Notes: generated from the sequence alone by a model not told the origin. Counted from the first letter of the stretch, positions 1-13,200 are shown. The stretch is DNA of 64,000 nucleotides from Berberis thunbergii (GCA_003290165.1 QNQO01001174.1:248001-312000), one strand, 5' to 3'. Made by a program: numbers and translations.

Positions 1-2
1 AA

Positions 3-491
3 GCTGTTAAGGATCTTGGTTGGTGGAAAGCCATGCAAGAAGAAATCGATGCCCTTGAGAGGAACAACACTTGGACTTTAGAGGACCTTCCACCCGGGAA
101 GAAGCCAATCGGGTGTAAGTGGGTCTATAAAGTCAAGTATCGATCTGATGGTACGGTTGAACGATTGAAGGGGCGCCTAGTAATGTACGGAAATCGGCAA
201 GTTGCAGGGATTGACTTCAATGAAACATTTGCCCCTGTAGCTAAAATGGTCACGGTTCGAACATTTTTGGCTATAGCAGTGGCAAGAAAGTGGGAACTGC
301 ACCAGATGGATGTGCATAACGCCTTCCTTCATGGAGATCTTGATGAGGAGGTATATATGCAACTATCTCCTGGCTTTAATTCTGCTGCTTCGGGTAAGGT
401 ATGTCGATTACGTAAGTCATTGTATGGACTCCGTCAAGCGCCTCGGAATTGGTTTGCTAAGCTAGGCGCCATTCATTTTAATGAGAACTGA
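3..491 (+). pseudogene. Ty1/Copia reverse transcriptase fragment
   Basis: The frame is open from base 3 (the gene begins before the window) to a stop at 489-491. It matches the start of the Copia-type reverse transcriptase domain: a WKWVYK-like core, the conserved segment [13 protein letters not shown] with the first catalytic Asp, and [13 protein letters not shown] near the end. In intact Copia polymerases this continues to the YVDD active site and RNase H. Here homology stops at about base 465 and is replaced by unrelated sequence, so YVDD is missing and the fragment cannot be active. Family assignment is firm; the lineage within Copia is not resolved. Confidence 0.93.
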
Positions 492-2296
492 GCACATAAT
501 AAGGCTTCTTTGCCATCGTTAATCAAGGACTGGAGAAACTGGAGGCACTTGATCAGGTACACAAACAATCGTATCATTTGTATTCTCAGTTTTTATGTAA
601 ACTATGTGCATTAAAAGCCTATTCTTTTGTGGGCGAGATAAGCGGCTTTCATATACACATTTTGATGTTGTATTTTTCGGATCTAAATTATACATCTAGT
701 GCTGGGTATTTCATTGACAGAGACAATATACTGAATTTTGATGGTGCATGTTAAAAGTTTGATTTCTTTCCAAAATTTAGTTGTTTACATGATGAACCAT
801 ATGCCGAATGCTGCCTTTTTTTTCTCCTAGTATGAACCGGTGCTTTGATGGTTCTCTGGATACCAGTTAATTTGTTGTTTTACAAGGATCTCAGCTGGCA
901 GTAGTTGAATTGGTGAATACCGGTTCCATGCGAGGAGAACATTATACTAGTTTAATATAGAATATATGTGCTTTAATTAATAGATATCATTATCAGCTCT
1001 TGAGATTATAATGCGAAACCTTTTTTTATGCAAATAAAATAGGAATTCACAAGGAAAATGAAAATTGAGAGAGAATAGGTATTCTTTGACAATTCAATTT
1101 AAATACACTTGGAGGAGTGACACTGTATCCCATCTCTGGAATGACAGTCTTCACTCTTGCCAAACATTCTCTAAGGCCACAATTTTTCAGATTAGGTTGA
1201 TAAAACAGACACATAACATTAACTTTGAATATCAAATTGAATAAAATTCGAGCATCCGCGGGAAGATGTGGCATGATAGTAAATATGTTGAATTACTTAA
1301 TACCATTTGAAATGTAGCACGAGGCTTCAAAAGACTCTGCCCCATTTAAACTATACCGGTGGATGCTTTTCGAGCTATGAGTTGGTTTATGTTATGGGCT
1401 TTCATGGCTTAGATGGGTTGGTTTTGTTGGAGCGGTAAACGTAATAGGCTTCTGTCGGTTTCGATGAGTTGTTGTTTTGATGGATACTCTTTATCTTTCT
1501 TTGTTTTGATGATACTCCATCTTTACCAACTGTGATTAGGTGAATTTAAACATGTCTACGGAATGTTATGGTTCAACTTATGTTAAAACTCTGTGTTACC
1601 GAATCCTGACCCATGTGAAAAATAGAAATATAGCAATTATTTGCTTACATTTGGTTTCCTCCATTATCTTAGATTGTAAATTCTTGATTAAAAAGAAAAA
1701 TAATAATCTCACTAGTTTATTTTATGAATATATAACTATTGTTTTTCCTTTTCTCCTTGTATTAAGCCAAGAAAGTTGGGCATACTTATAATGGTTGTAC
1801 TAATACTATTTGTATGACAGAGAATTTCCATCATGCTCATGGGGGATCCCAAATGATGAGAAGGAAAACTCCATGAAAAATGGAGAATAGTGGCTTTCCT
1901 GAATTATTGACATCCATTGTTCATTGAGATGCATAAGTATGTGCCTTTGGTGCATTATTAACAGTTTGAAATGAGTGTACTAGCCAAATGCAAAAATTAC
2001 ATGATAAGAATCAGGACACCAACCAATCAAAAATAACTTTTAAATAAAAATTGAAAATTGCTAGGTGACTCAAATATTTGGTTCGATTGCACTAATATTT
2101 CACTTTATTAACTAATTTGATATATGTAACACCGACTTACCATTTTCTATTAATAAGAATCATTTTCATTGATGAGTGTTACTTTAATGAAATAACAAAA
2201 GTAACTATTATCTAAGAAAAATTCAGTCATGCATTTGTTATATTTCATTAAACACATAGGAGCTGAAAAAACCATTATGAATTAAAATAAAATAAT
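492..2296. other. Intergenic, no gene recognised
   Basis: AT-rich sequence with only short chance reading frames. The one structured part is 1140-1385, which is repeated at 3870-4325 (listed separately). Confidence 0.6.
1140..1385 (+). repeat. Local duplication, copy A (no MITE)
   Basis: Shares long blocks with 3870-4325, for example AATTGAATAAAATTCGAGCA and ACCATTTGAAATGTAGCACG. This copy lacks the 192-bp insertion present in copy B, so it shows what the insertion site (about 1223-1231) looked like beforehand. Confidence 0.8.
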
Positions 2297-2299
2297 TAA

Positions 2300-3004
2300 G
2301 GCTCCGCTTGGTACATTGTAAAATAATGTATTTTGTAAATTACATTTGTTTGTAATGCATTACTTTACAAGTGTTTGGTAGTAATTAAAGAAAATTAAAT
2401 GCAATTTAAAAAAGTGATTGTGGTGATGGTGATTGCAAATGTGGGCGGTGGTGCTGGTGGCAATGATGATAGTTGTTGAATGGTGGCGACTCGGTGGATA
2501 TAATGGTGGGGGTGGTAGCAGCGACAATCATGGTGGTGGTGGATGGTTGTGGTGGCTATGGTGGTCGTAGCGATGATAGTAGTGATGATGGTGGTTGTGA
2601 TGATTATGTTATAGTGGTGGTGGCGACAGTGGTTGTGGTGGTAGTGAAGTTGGTGGTGATTGTGGTTAACAGCGTATGGTAGTAGTGACTAGTGCGATCG
2701 TGGAAGTGGCGGTGGTGGTAAAGGTGGTTATGTTATGATGATTGAGGTGGTAGCGGTGGCAATGGCAATGGCAATGGTTGGGGTGTTTTTAAGGAGTTGA
2801 GAGTATAATTCAAGTAAGAGGAGGCGATGAGAGTTTTGTAAAGTAATGCGAAAGATTGTGTCTAGCAAAGTTTTACAGAAGATGTGGAGATTCTGAATTA
2901 AAATTTCAATAACTATTTTCCACAAAGTCAACCAAGTACCCAAGTTTATGTAACCGCCATAAACTTTTACATGTACATTCTGTTACGGTATACTAAACAG
3001 AGCC
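2300..3004. mobile_element. PIF/Harbinger-type non-autonomous element with GGT-rich core
   Basis: Imperfect terminal inverted repeats: left GGCTCCGCTTGGTA, right end reads GGCTCTGTTTAGTA on the other strand. Similarity continues about 40 bp inward. The element is flanked by TAA at 2297-2299 and 3005-3007, the 3-bp target duplication typical of the PIF/Harbinger (Tourist) superfamily. No transposase is encoded. The middle is a GGT/GAT trinucleotide tract. Confidence 0.75.
2416..2765 (+). repeat. GGT/GAT trinucleotide-rich tract
   Basis: Degenerate GGT, GAT and GGC triplets over about 350 bp. It creates low-complexity Val/Gly-rich frames that are not genes. It lies wholly inside the Harbinger-type element. 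Confidence 0.85.
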
Positions 3005-3007
3005 TAA

Positions 3008-3869
3008 AATTATAAATTATACATAAATTTTAAAATTGTTACAACTTTTATATCATATTTAAAAACATGTATTTAAAACATTATACAATCTTACATTTAA
3101 AAATTTGCATTAGGATCCTTCGTACAAAGTTTTTAATCAACAATACGAGTAATCTTCTATTTTTAATGTTTTGTTTTAGAATTAGCAAAATATAATTGAG
3201 TACACCAAGCAAGTTTTAATATAAAAAAGTAAAATTTGAAACATCAATTTAAACAGTCGAATACACAAGCAACTCCCTAAAATTTCTAAATCAGGATCAA
3301 TTGGGATGCACTTCAAATCCCAAAAATCACTAATTTCAACTCTACGGAACATGGAAATTAATTTTTTGGGTTTCAAGTCCCCCAAGTCACGTGAGGGAGA
3401 AACACCAACGAACAAAGAAACAAGGAGAAAAGAGAATTGCAACAACAACCGATAGCAACGAAGCAGCAGCCAGGGCAAGTACGTCCGGTCGATTTGAGCG
3501 ACGAGCACGTCAATGTCCGGTGCTCATCGGAAGATTGCGATAGGGTCTGAAATTTCCATCTTTAGACACTTTGCCATCTCCTTGATCGTCAACTACTCAT
3601 GACCAACCCGACCTTAAGGTTGTCGGAATTCACAAAATTAGTGGTTTAATCAAGTGAATTTATCGGAGATTGGTTGTGTTTGTCATCCTACTCCTTTGCG
3701 AGTACTGTCGCAATACAAAAATGTTATATTGATTGGTTGATTAAAGCAATCTACAATTACAGCAGTCCACAAAATATACTTCTGTCACCTAGGATGGGCA
3801 AATGGAGTATCTTATTCAAAATAGTTTATAAGGAAAAAGAGATGAGAGATATATTATCTCATACTCTCT
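3008..3869. other. Intergenic, no gene recognised
   Basis: AT-rich, only short frames without recognisable family features. Confidence 0.55.
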
Positions 3870-4325
3870 CCAGTCTTCACTCTTGACGGAAGGCAACAAT
3901 TTTTCAGATTAGATTTATAAAACTAGACGCATAACATGAACTTTAAAAAGAGTGATTCTACGTGACGAGGAAACCATCGAGGAAACAAGCGAGGTAAAGG
4001 AGGTGGCAGGGGTGTGTTCACCCCTTCGGGATGCACGTGCTAAAAAGTGGGCACACATCCCGAGGGGATGAATGGTTCATCCCGCCACCTCCTTTTCTTC
4101 ACTGGTTTCCTCGCCCACTTCCTCGACATTTAGAATTTCTGCTTTAAAAATGCAAATTGAATAAAATTCGAGCATCCGCTGTAAGATGTGACATGATAGT
4201 GAATACATTGAATTACATGATAACATGTCGAGAGTTGGAGATAACTCTTCCACAATAAACTAGTTGATGCACCATTTGAAATGTAGCACGACTGTTTATC
4301 GATGATTTTCGAGCTATGGTTGAAC
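3870..4325 (+). repeat. Local duplication, copy B (carries MITE)
   Basis: Diverged direct copy of 1140-1385, split by the Mutator-like MITE at 3950-4141. Similarity resumes immediately after the MITE at AAATTGAATAAAATTCGAGC. Confidence 0.8.
3950..4141. mobile_element. Mutator-like MITE, family A, copy 1
   Basis: A 192-bp element with long inverted repeats: left GAGTGATTCTACGTGACGAGG, right end reads CAGAAATTCTAAATGTCGAGG on the other strand. An exact 9-bp target duplication CTTTAAAAA flanks it at 3941-3949 and 4142-4150; 9 bp is typical of Mutator-like elements. The unoccupied homologous site at about 1223 confirms both boundaries. There is no coding capacity. Related copies are at 21248 and 29357. 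Confidence 0.88.
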
Positions 4326-4866
4326 TCTTGTATCTGTAGGTATAGAAATGTGCTTGGCATTGTTTAGTTATCAATTTTTTGCTTCCAAAAACTAGGGCCA
4401 AAGCTGATGAATTTAATGACAATAGATGGATGTTCGGTGGCTATGAAATGGAAAGCACACCTAACTACATTCATTCACCCATCCTTTTCTCTATTTTCTT
4501 TTAATTAGCTAGTTCTATCCATTCATGCATGTAATGTAGAGTAGAAACTCGAGAGTAGTAACATCATATGAGTTGCACGGTTGGAGCTCAATCATTTCTC
4601 CACTCAGTGACAATTCATAGATAGTGATAGATGGGGATGCTCTGCTCTCACTTTGTGATGATTAATAACCATCACCTCCTAGCTATCCATCAAACCCTAA
4701 TTCGCTTACCAATTTCCATTTATAACTTTCAAATCCAGATAGTTTTCGACTAGCAGAAATGCGATAGGTTGTCATTTGCATGTTCATGTTCCAATCGTGC
4801 TATTAAGTATATATTACCAGCATTTGTTTTGATTTTCTTGAAAGGTTCAAATTCATAACGAAAATA

Positions 4867-5210
4867 CTAGAAATCAGGTTTTGCATGCAACTAGGTTGAT
4901 ATGGCGTGATTTTGAAAGAATGATGAAACTCTCAAAATATTTAAGTGTATTTTAAGGTAGTAAAAAACCTGATGCTAATTAATTTTGTGATTAAAATTTT
5001 GTGGTTATTCAATTTTGTGATTAAAATTTGTTTTTAGCATTAACGCGGGTAAAGTCGTAATGTACCCCCGCAATGAGTTGTAATTTTTATGGTTAATTAA
5101 TAAAGGTCTGGTATTCCAGAGGTGCCCCTCCCCACTGGAGGTTTTAATTTAAAAAAAAATAAAAAAAATCTGATGCTACATCATTCTAATTGCAAAACCT
5201 GATTTCCTAG
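4867..5210. mobile_element. MITE family C, copy 1, interrupted by a retroposon
   Basis: Ends are inverted repeats: left CTAGAAATCAGGTTTTGCA, right end reads CTAGGAAATCAGGTTTTGCA on the other strand, with weaker similarity 20-25 bp further out. Internal text (ATGATGAAACTCTCAAAATA) is shared with the copies at 30378 and 46889. About 190 bp of unrelated sequence (4978-5169) sits in its middle. The superfamily is uncertain because no clear target duplication is seen. Confidence 0.7.
4978..5169 (+). mobile_element. Short poly(A)-tailed retroposon nested in a MITE
   Basis: Ends in an A-rich tail (5147-5169) and is bracketed by a direct repeat CTGATGCTA (4969-4977 and 5170-5178), which is also preceded by an A-run on both sides. 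This is the structure left by target-primed reverse transcription, either a 5'-truncated LINE tail or a SINE. No Pol III boxes or coding region are visible. Confidence 0.6.
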
Positions 5211-6640
5211 CTTCACTCAATTCATAAAAGCTAAATGATTGACAAATTTTGAATTGTATTCCATATGGGTATATTACTAAAAATAAGAATTTCAGTCAAA
5301 TTAATCACTATACATCAGGAAGATCTCTATTAAAAAACAAGGTATTAATTTTCTAAGAGTACCATGACACACAATTAATTTCTTCTTATTTTTAGTTAAG
5401 CTGATATTTGGTGGAGATTAAATTTCTTTAACACATTGATTGTGTTGATCAGTTTTATTAACATTGTTTTTCTGTTCAAAAGTATTAACTTTTTACAAAA
5501 TTAATTCATCATAACTGTTGTAATAGACAATTATGCAAGTATTTTTAAAAATTTAAATAAAACTCTAAATGTGAGTATTCAACATAGCCGTGAAAGTGTG
5601 ATATAATTTGTGATAGTACCAACGACACGAGTATTACACTAGTACAATTACATTACAAGAAAAATGTCAATTTTTTGTCATCTCATTCTTAACAAATAAA
5701 GAATATGTCATTTTCATCTTTACTATATGAACCTAGGAATATGGTTTCCATAATTCACAATTTGAGTTTAGCAAGTGATAATGAAGACTTCACTAGTCAT
5801 ATTATATGTATTGGGAAAGATGTGATGACATGACTACTTTAATTCATAAATAAATGTTGGTTAATTAACATACCTAATTATGCTTTTAGTTAGATAGTTT
5901 AATCACATATCTTATCATCTGTAGAATGTGAAGATATTGTGACTGTTTCACAATCTTTGCTCAGTGCTATACAGGCAATACTTGAACAATTAAAAAAAGG
6001 TTTAATGGATATTATCTGTCAAAAATAAGATTATCAATGTTTTTGGCAGTATTTTGTGTTAATTATATTCAAACACCCCCTCATATTTGAGACAAAGAGC
6101 ATAATCCAAATGAATTATATCTTAATTAATATTTGTTATCAATGTCATTTTCTTTTGCTTTCTTCAACCTTAGTTTCTCATGAAAATATATTATCTGTAA
6201 AAAAAGAAAAAAGATTATCAATGTTTTTGGTAGTATTTTATGTTGATTATAGTCAGACAAACCCCTCAGATTTGAGACAAATAGTATAGTCCAAATGAAC
6301 ATTGGGCTTGACCCCATCTTTACTATATTTGAATGATATCAACAAATATCTTAATTAATATTTGTTATCATGTCATTTTCTTTTGCTATCTACTCTCATC
6401 TTCTATTAGTAATATGGGCTGGCATCACTACATTGAGAGAATCTACAAAACCCTACTATGGGTTTTAATTTAGTAGCATACAACACATCTTATTATTATT
6501 ATTTTGAAAATTAGATATAAAATATAAAAGCTTGTGATAAATTTTGATGGATGGTGGATCAATTTTTTTTTTTTTTTTTTTTTTCTAATAATTTCTTTCG
6601 ACATATTGGCAAGCACATGTTGGTGGACATTGAGATATTT
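5211..6640. other. Intergenic, no gene recognised
   Basis: Very AT-rich. Contains two similar blocks around 6010-6150 and 6210-6370 (shared AGATTATCAATGTTTTTGG and CTTAATTAATATTTGTTATC), an old local duplication, and a T-run at 6565-6584. Confidence 0.55.
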
Positions 6641-6802
6641 AATATCAGAGCATCTCCAAGGGTAAATATTAAATTGGAGTATCAATCACATCTAATTTTA
6701 GTATATTTTATTTCTTCATCTCTCCAACTACATTCCGCACTTTAATTTTCTTCATCATTATTTAAATATATTTTTCCCTAATTTTATGAAACCCCTATTT
6801 AA

Positions 6803-8370
6803 GGGGGGTGTATTGTATCTGGATTTTGTGGGCAATTTAATAAATTCCATGGATTCTGCAAATCCAAGTGTATTCAATTTGGATTTTAAAAAGTCCACAA
6901 AAGTCTAGGGGTATTCAATCAGGATTTTAAAAAGTCTTTCTGAAATCCACAAAGTCTAAGGGTATTCAATATGGATTTCAGAAAGTCCACAAAAGTTTTA
7001 AGGTATTCAAAATATCATTCATATTTATGGATTTGGAAAATCATGGATTCTCATGGACTTTGTAGTGTTAGGTATAAATAACAAAGTTCAATAATTTGCC
7101 AGCCTCCATATCAAAGATTTCAACGTGAAAAAAAGTCTCCCTCCCTCTTTTATCACATCTTCTTATTCTCTGTAACTAGTCTCTTCTCATTCTTCTTCTC
7201 ATCAAGACTAGCCATTTTCATACCCTCTTCAACAAGTTGTGCCTCTGCGGACTCAAGGTTCGCCACCACAACAAAGTTAGGCCAATCCATTTGCATTCTC
7301 TCATGCTAAATCTCATCTTTCCCTTATCCCAACTTTGTGTCATACAAAGATGAGAGAAAATAACTTCCCTCTCTTTCTTTTCTACCTTTCCCTTTCTTTT
7401 CGATACAACTCCGTCTCATTTTTTTTATAGCATCAGTTTGGTATGTTTAATCTAACACCTTTACGCCAACTAGGAATGGGAAACGATGGGTACTCTCAGC
7501 TTAGCAGTTATAGGGTTTTAGATTCCTAATGCGAAAGCCTAGCGACAAACTTCTATTAAGAAAATTGCAGCGTATCTTTTGTGCTCGCTAGGGGGTGAGG
7601 GTTATTAATAGGATGTTTTAGGTAATAAGCATGGTGGGGGATTATGTGTGGATATGGTAATTCTCAATGAACATTTATCAAAACTGGCAACTCCATACTT
7701 GGGTATTATAACTGGTTGTGGCAGGTGGTATATGATTTTGCATTATTTTCTAGGTTTTCATTCAAACTTTATTCCTACAATTACATAATTTCATAAATGT
7801 GCTTTGAAACTTATGCACTTATTGCTTGTCATGCCACATTGTCCCTTTAGAGCATCTGCGCACGATTGCTTTGACTGCATTACCCTGGATCACTTGGGCA
7901 CAAAGGGATGCATAAAGCTAATAAGCTATAGGCCATTTGGATTTTAAGTCATGTAGTTTGATACTTTTTATATGCATAAGGCTAAATACTGTGTGTTTAT
8001 TTCATTTTGCAAGTGATGATTTTTAATTTGGTTGTGTTGAATGATTTGATTTTGTTGAATGTTGGATTGCGATTTCATGTCATTACCTGCCTGGTTATCT
8101 TTTTGATACATGTCTTGTTCTCCAATGTTTAATATATTTGGTTTGTTAGAGAATATGTTAGTACCAACTTTTTTTTTATCTTGCAAATAATTAGAAATCT
8201 GTAAAAGTCGTTCATACAAAGTCCGTGGATTTTCATAAATCTCTAGAAAGTCTGTAGCAAAAGTCTATGGATTTAAGGAATCATCAGAAGTCCGTGGACA
8301 ATTTAAAGAGTCCGTGGACTTTTCAAATTATTTATCAATTCCATAAGAATCCATATACAATACACCCCCC
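6803..8370. mobile_element. PIF/Harbinger-type element, 1.6 kb, non-autonomous
   Basis: Terminal inverted repeats are near perfect: left GGGGGGTGTATTGTATCTGG, right end reads GGGGGGTGTATTGTATATGG on the other strand. TAA flanks the element at 6800-6802 and 8371-8373. Subterminal regions hold repeated units of the type GTATTCAATNNGGATTT plus AAAGTCCACAAAAGTCT, in both orientations toward the two ends. No DDE transposase or Myb-like ORF is recognisable; the 7080-7900 core looks like captured host or decayed sequence. Confidence 0.85.
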
Positions 8371-8373
8371 TAA

Positions 8374-9840
8374 ATTTTACTATTTGAAGAAGAAATAATG
8401 AAGAAAATAGAGTTTTGAAATGCTTTTTAGTATTTAGAGTTGATATTGATGTCCCCAAATGCAGGAAAAGAGATAGACCAATCTAAAATGAAGGTATGTA
8501 TAGGGTTTTCTATTGCAACATTTTTTTTTTTTTTTTTTACCATAGGAGACCCCTCCCATGGAGATAGATGCTCCCTTATGCAAATGAAGCCTTAACCAGT
8601 CACAAAAACATGTTATAGTAAATAAAGAAATAACTCTCCTAAACTCAGATTCAATGAAGTTGAGGAAAGGACTGGTTGGCATTTCCACATAAGAATCATT
8701 GGTAGGTAATTCATGATCAAGGGAATCAAAATTAGAAAAGTAAACAAAGCTCCTTTAGAAAAAATTTATGTTGTTTGTATAAGTTAAAACAACATGCTTG
8801 CAAATTCATGGATGAAAAGGAAACCAGTCCATCTGGTAGGGTTTCAATTAATTGAAGGGACCCTTGAGATATGAGTGAGGACCCTAAAAAGGACAATAGA
8901 GGCTTCAACCATTTATAGTCAACATATAATCTTATTTTCTAGTTGGGGTAGATGACTCTTATTATGTATTTTAGTTTCTTATTTAAGGTAAAGTCTCCAA
9001 AAGAAAATCTTAATTGATCCAAAGTTCAAAACATGATGTGATTAGTGGGGCATAATTATAAGGATTACTTCACAAAACAAAAAAAATTCTTGCTAAAAAG
9101 CTAATTATCAGTATACTAACAAAGAAATAATAATTGTGAAACAAATCTTGGTCTTCTTGGTTGAACTTTCTTAAATGTCTCTGTCTTGAACACAAGATTT
9201 TTGACCAATAAGCAAAGAAATGCATGGTGAGGCATAGTTTTGCTGGTCCTTGAAGTTGATGGACCACAGTATCTTTCACTTGACGTGAACTCAGTCCAAC
9301 ACAAGTACTATAGTCAAAAGTTATGATAACATCAAAAATTACATTCTTAAAAAGTAAATAAAGATTTTAAAGAAGAAATATCTTTCTAGGCAGCTTAAAA
9401 TAAAAATTAATGCTTTGAATTAGATGTTTGTTGAACCCTAATTAGGGGCACGAGACCGTAATTTTGCATTGAATCGCAGAACTATAATCAACACCAACAT
9501 TGATGATATTCATTTCACCGTACACTCTTTTCGTTTTTGAAAGGCAAACTGCATTTTTAACGAGATTTATAATTATCTCAAAATAACATTTCAAATCCTG
9601 AACTTGTGATTTCATCTGTCGCAACTCTACCAGCTAGCTGGTACCCCCATTGGCTTTCGTAACACAATATTGATATATATATGTATTTACCATTTTATAA
9701 ATTAATTTTTCACAACCACATCCTTACATACACCTTGAGTACCTGTCCAAACCCTAATTATCAAGTGTAGCCTAAACTATGAATGAGTGGTTGATGTGCT
9801 TGTAAGTGGTTGAGGTTTACATAATTTAAGGGCTAACCTT
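8374..9840. other. Intergenic, no gene recognised
   Basis: AT-rich; short frames on both strands show no family features. A 20-bp T-run lies at 8520-8539. Confidence 0.55.
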
Positions 9841-10251
9841 TAATAAAGTCGATGATGGTTTGGTTTAATTTTGAGACCTCTAATCCCAAGTACTACTTTA
9901 AATGTACTTTACAAACAAAACTTTCTCCTAAGCCTTATCTACTAATCATCAGTCACCATTATAGAAAGAAGAAGAAAGCAAAGAAAGTGACGGCATTGAA
10001 AGCATTTCACAACTCATTTCATTTCAACACACTTTACTTGCTTATTACTTACTGGCCACTGCTCACATTCTCCACTCACTCAACACTCTCTATATTCACT
10101 GTAAAAGTTTCTCTCTTCTCTGTTTCTTCTCCAAAAACAGAGGAAAAGACTGCAAACACTTCTCTGTTCTATTTCTTCAATTGTTGTAACTTATACATCT
10201 CTCTCTTCACCTTCACCATCCGTTGTTCTTGTTTCTGAAACCCTTTTAGCT

Positions 10252-13200
10252 ATGAATCCCAGTTCATCAGTTGAAGCACTTGAGCAAGGAAGCTTTCATC
10301 AGGTACTCTTTGTTCTTGTTTTCTCTGTAAATGAATTTTTTGGGTTCAGTTTGGTTGTGTTGTGTGAATTTGGGATTTTTATTAGTTTACAACTGCTTGA
10401 TTAGTTCATGGGGTTCTGTTAAATGATGGGTTTTTGACAGTTTGTTTGAATAAATTTTCTTTTAGGTTCTCTGTCTCTGCTCTCATTCTAGCTCTCTGTT
10501 TTGAAATTGAAGAATTTGGAATGAAATGTTTCTCTTCCAGGGGAATAGGGTTTTCTCACATGAACATGTGTGTAAAATAGGCATAATGGAGGAAATGCAG
10601 AGGAGGGCTCCCACAATTTTTTTGGGTAATTGGGTGGTTCTCTGTCTTGGTTCATGTTAATGGGTTTATATGAGCTTATAAGTGTTTATAGAAGTGTACA
10701 TGTTAATGTAAAGTATTTTTGTATACATTCAATCATATGGAAGAAAACACACAAAGGAGTTAATCTTCCCTCTCCCATTTTTGTTCTTGTAATTGGGTAA
10801 AAATTGATTTTGATTTGAATTGAAATATGAGGCTTTTAATAAATGTTAATAGATTAATATACAGTAGTCTCGAGGTTTAAAGCTTGTATTCAACCATTCC
10901 ATGATTCCAATCATGTAGAAGGAACTCCATAGTCCATATTAAACCCCTTTTCTTGTTTGTTTCAATAAATGTGTTTGTAATGAAGTGATCTTATATTAGT
11001 ATGTTAGAGTTTGGTTTAATGTGTTTGTAATGAAGTGATTTCAAACCTTTAGTGTGGCCCCTTCCTTTATTTCTTTTTGGAGCGAAGTGATATTAAAAAA
11101 TGAGAGCTTGATGAGGCATATAAGTTAATATACATTGTTTTGGAGGTTTATAGGTTAGTATACGTTCCTTTGGAAGAATGTCGTATATTGGTGGGATAGC
11201 TTCATGGTCTGAATGTGGAAGATTTTTTGTTCCGTTTTCATTTTCCTTTTTATTATTGAATTTGAATGAAATGCATTGTTTAGGTCAATTCTAGTGAGAA
11301 TTGCTATACGTGGGAATGAGTTAGTTTTTACATGCGACTTCGATTATGGTTAAATGATGACGTTACGTAACTTCAAGGTATTGGTAGTGGTAGGGAGTGA
11401 ATGTGAACACAAAGAGAAGGGCGTCTACTTTCTTATTTGGTCATGTATTTTCATAAATTCATTTTTGAGATGTTCAAATCTGATCTTATTTTAACTAAAT
11501 TGCATCATCTTAATGACCCAGTGCAATGGCAAAAGCTTATCGCTTTTCCAAGTTTGCTTCATCTGAAAATTAAAACCGTACTTAATTTTTACTCGTATTT
11601 TTTGATTTTTGTTAATTAAAGATTATGTCTGTGATGCAGAACTTGAAAAAGGTTTCTCGCTCGGCTGTGTTGACATTGGCATACCAGAGTCTTGGTGTTG
11701 TTTATGGGGATCTCAGTACCTCTCCTCTCTATGTATACAAGACCACATTCTCTGAGAAGTTGAGCCTCCACGAGAATGATGAGGAAGTTTATGGGGTTCT
11801 TTCTTTTATCTTCTGGACACTTACTCTCATCCCTCTCTTCAAGTACATCTTCATCGTGATGTCAGCTGATGACAATGGTGAAGGTATAACTTCATTTGTT
11901 CTTTTTTTATCATAAGCTACTTTTCTTGTATTGTATTAAGAATTGCAACTTCAATGATTTCATGTTTAATTGGAGGAGTACAGTGAACATACACGTCTGC
12001 CAGTGTGTATTCTAAGATGCTCACTCACCAATACCTTATGTGTTGTCTAATACAGTTATCTTATTACATGTTTGAAAACTAAGGTAAGGTCACCACTTTT
12101 TGTCCATAAAAAAGAATAGTAACTTGTCAAATGGAGCAACAAACAAAAAAATATTGATCCATTCACAAGTAGATGTGAATCTCATTCTGCGAAGTGTTGG
12201 CACAGTAATGAAGACTTCACAAGTGTTGAAAATTTAGCCCGAAAAGAGAAAGTAAATCCTCTAATCTACCATTTACTTGCAATGCAGGTGGCATTTTTGC
12301 ACTCTATTCACTACTCTGCAGACATGCAAGACTTTGCATTCTACCCAATCAACAAGCAGTGGATGAGAAGTTATCAACACATGGGATGGAAGGATCAACT
12401 GATACCCGACAGAGTTTTATGCTGAAATCATTCTTTGAGAAACATCCAAACTTTCGTAACGGACTCTTAATGTTTGTTCTTCTGGGAACCTCTATGGCAA
12501 TTGGAGATGGTGTACTCACACCTGCAATTTCAGGTAAGTAAATGTAGATTTACGGTCTATGTAATATTTTTTAACTCTCATCCCAACTGTGGTAAACATC
12601 AATAGCATTCCTTTTGTGAGAAAACATTTCTTTTATTTTGCTAAGTGGATCTATAAGATTGAAGTGTTATTTTGTCATAGTAGCATTGCTTTAGAAATTA
12701 TAACTGATCATAAAAATTTGAGAATCTCAAATATTTGAAAGAAGGCGAGCAGCTGAGAAGAATGAGCGTGCACTTTTGATTATCATTAAATAAAGGCATA
12801 TTTTGACTTTGGATCTAAGCATGAATATCTACTTGGAATTTGGACCTTTATTGTGTCTGGTTTAGGATTGACCAAACTGACGTATTTTGTGAGCCAAATT
12901 TTCAACTCAAAACACAGTAGTCACCTCTTTATCCATTTCATTGTACACAGTTTGTATCTTAAATGTTTCAAATGGAATCATTCTTATCCAAAAAAAATCA
13001 TTTATTCTAATGAGTTTTACTTTGCTTTTCCTCCAGTTCTTTCAGCAGTTTCAGGCATTAAAGTTAAAGCACCTGGGCTCCATGAACGTAAGTCTGTTTT
13101 CTTAGTACCTTGAAGTTAGCAGATTGAATGTTGTCAATATTTGCATAAATTATTGCCAATTCCTTTTCCAGATTATGTTGAGTTGATCTCAAGTGTCATT

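Noticed and set aside
2473..2682. Val/Gly/Asp-rich reading frame
   Set aside because: Product of the GGT/GAT triplet tract inside a transposon; no gene features.
6648..6662. GAGCATCTCCAAGGG resembling the Tourist-like end seen at 54482
   Set aside because: No matching inverted end was found on the far side of the Harbinger-type insertion.
9852..10238. 128-residue frame before the transporter
   Set aside because: Composition is that of a pyrimidine-rich 5' leader; ends before the real ATG and has no family features.
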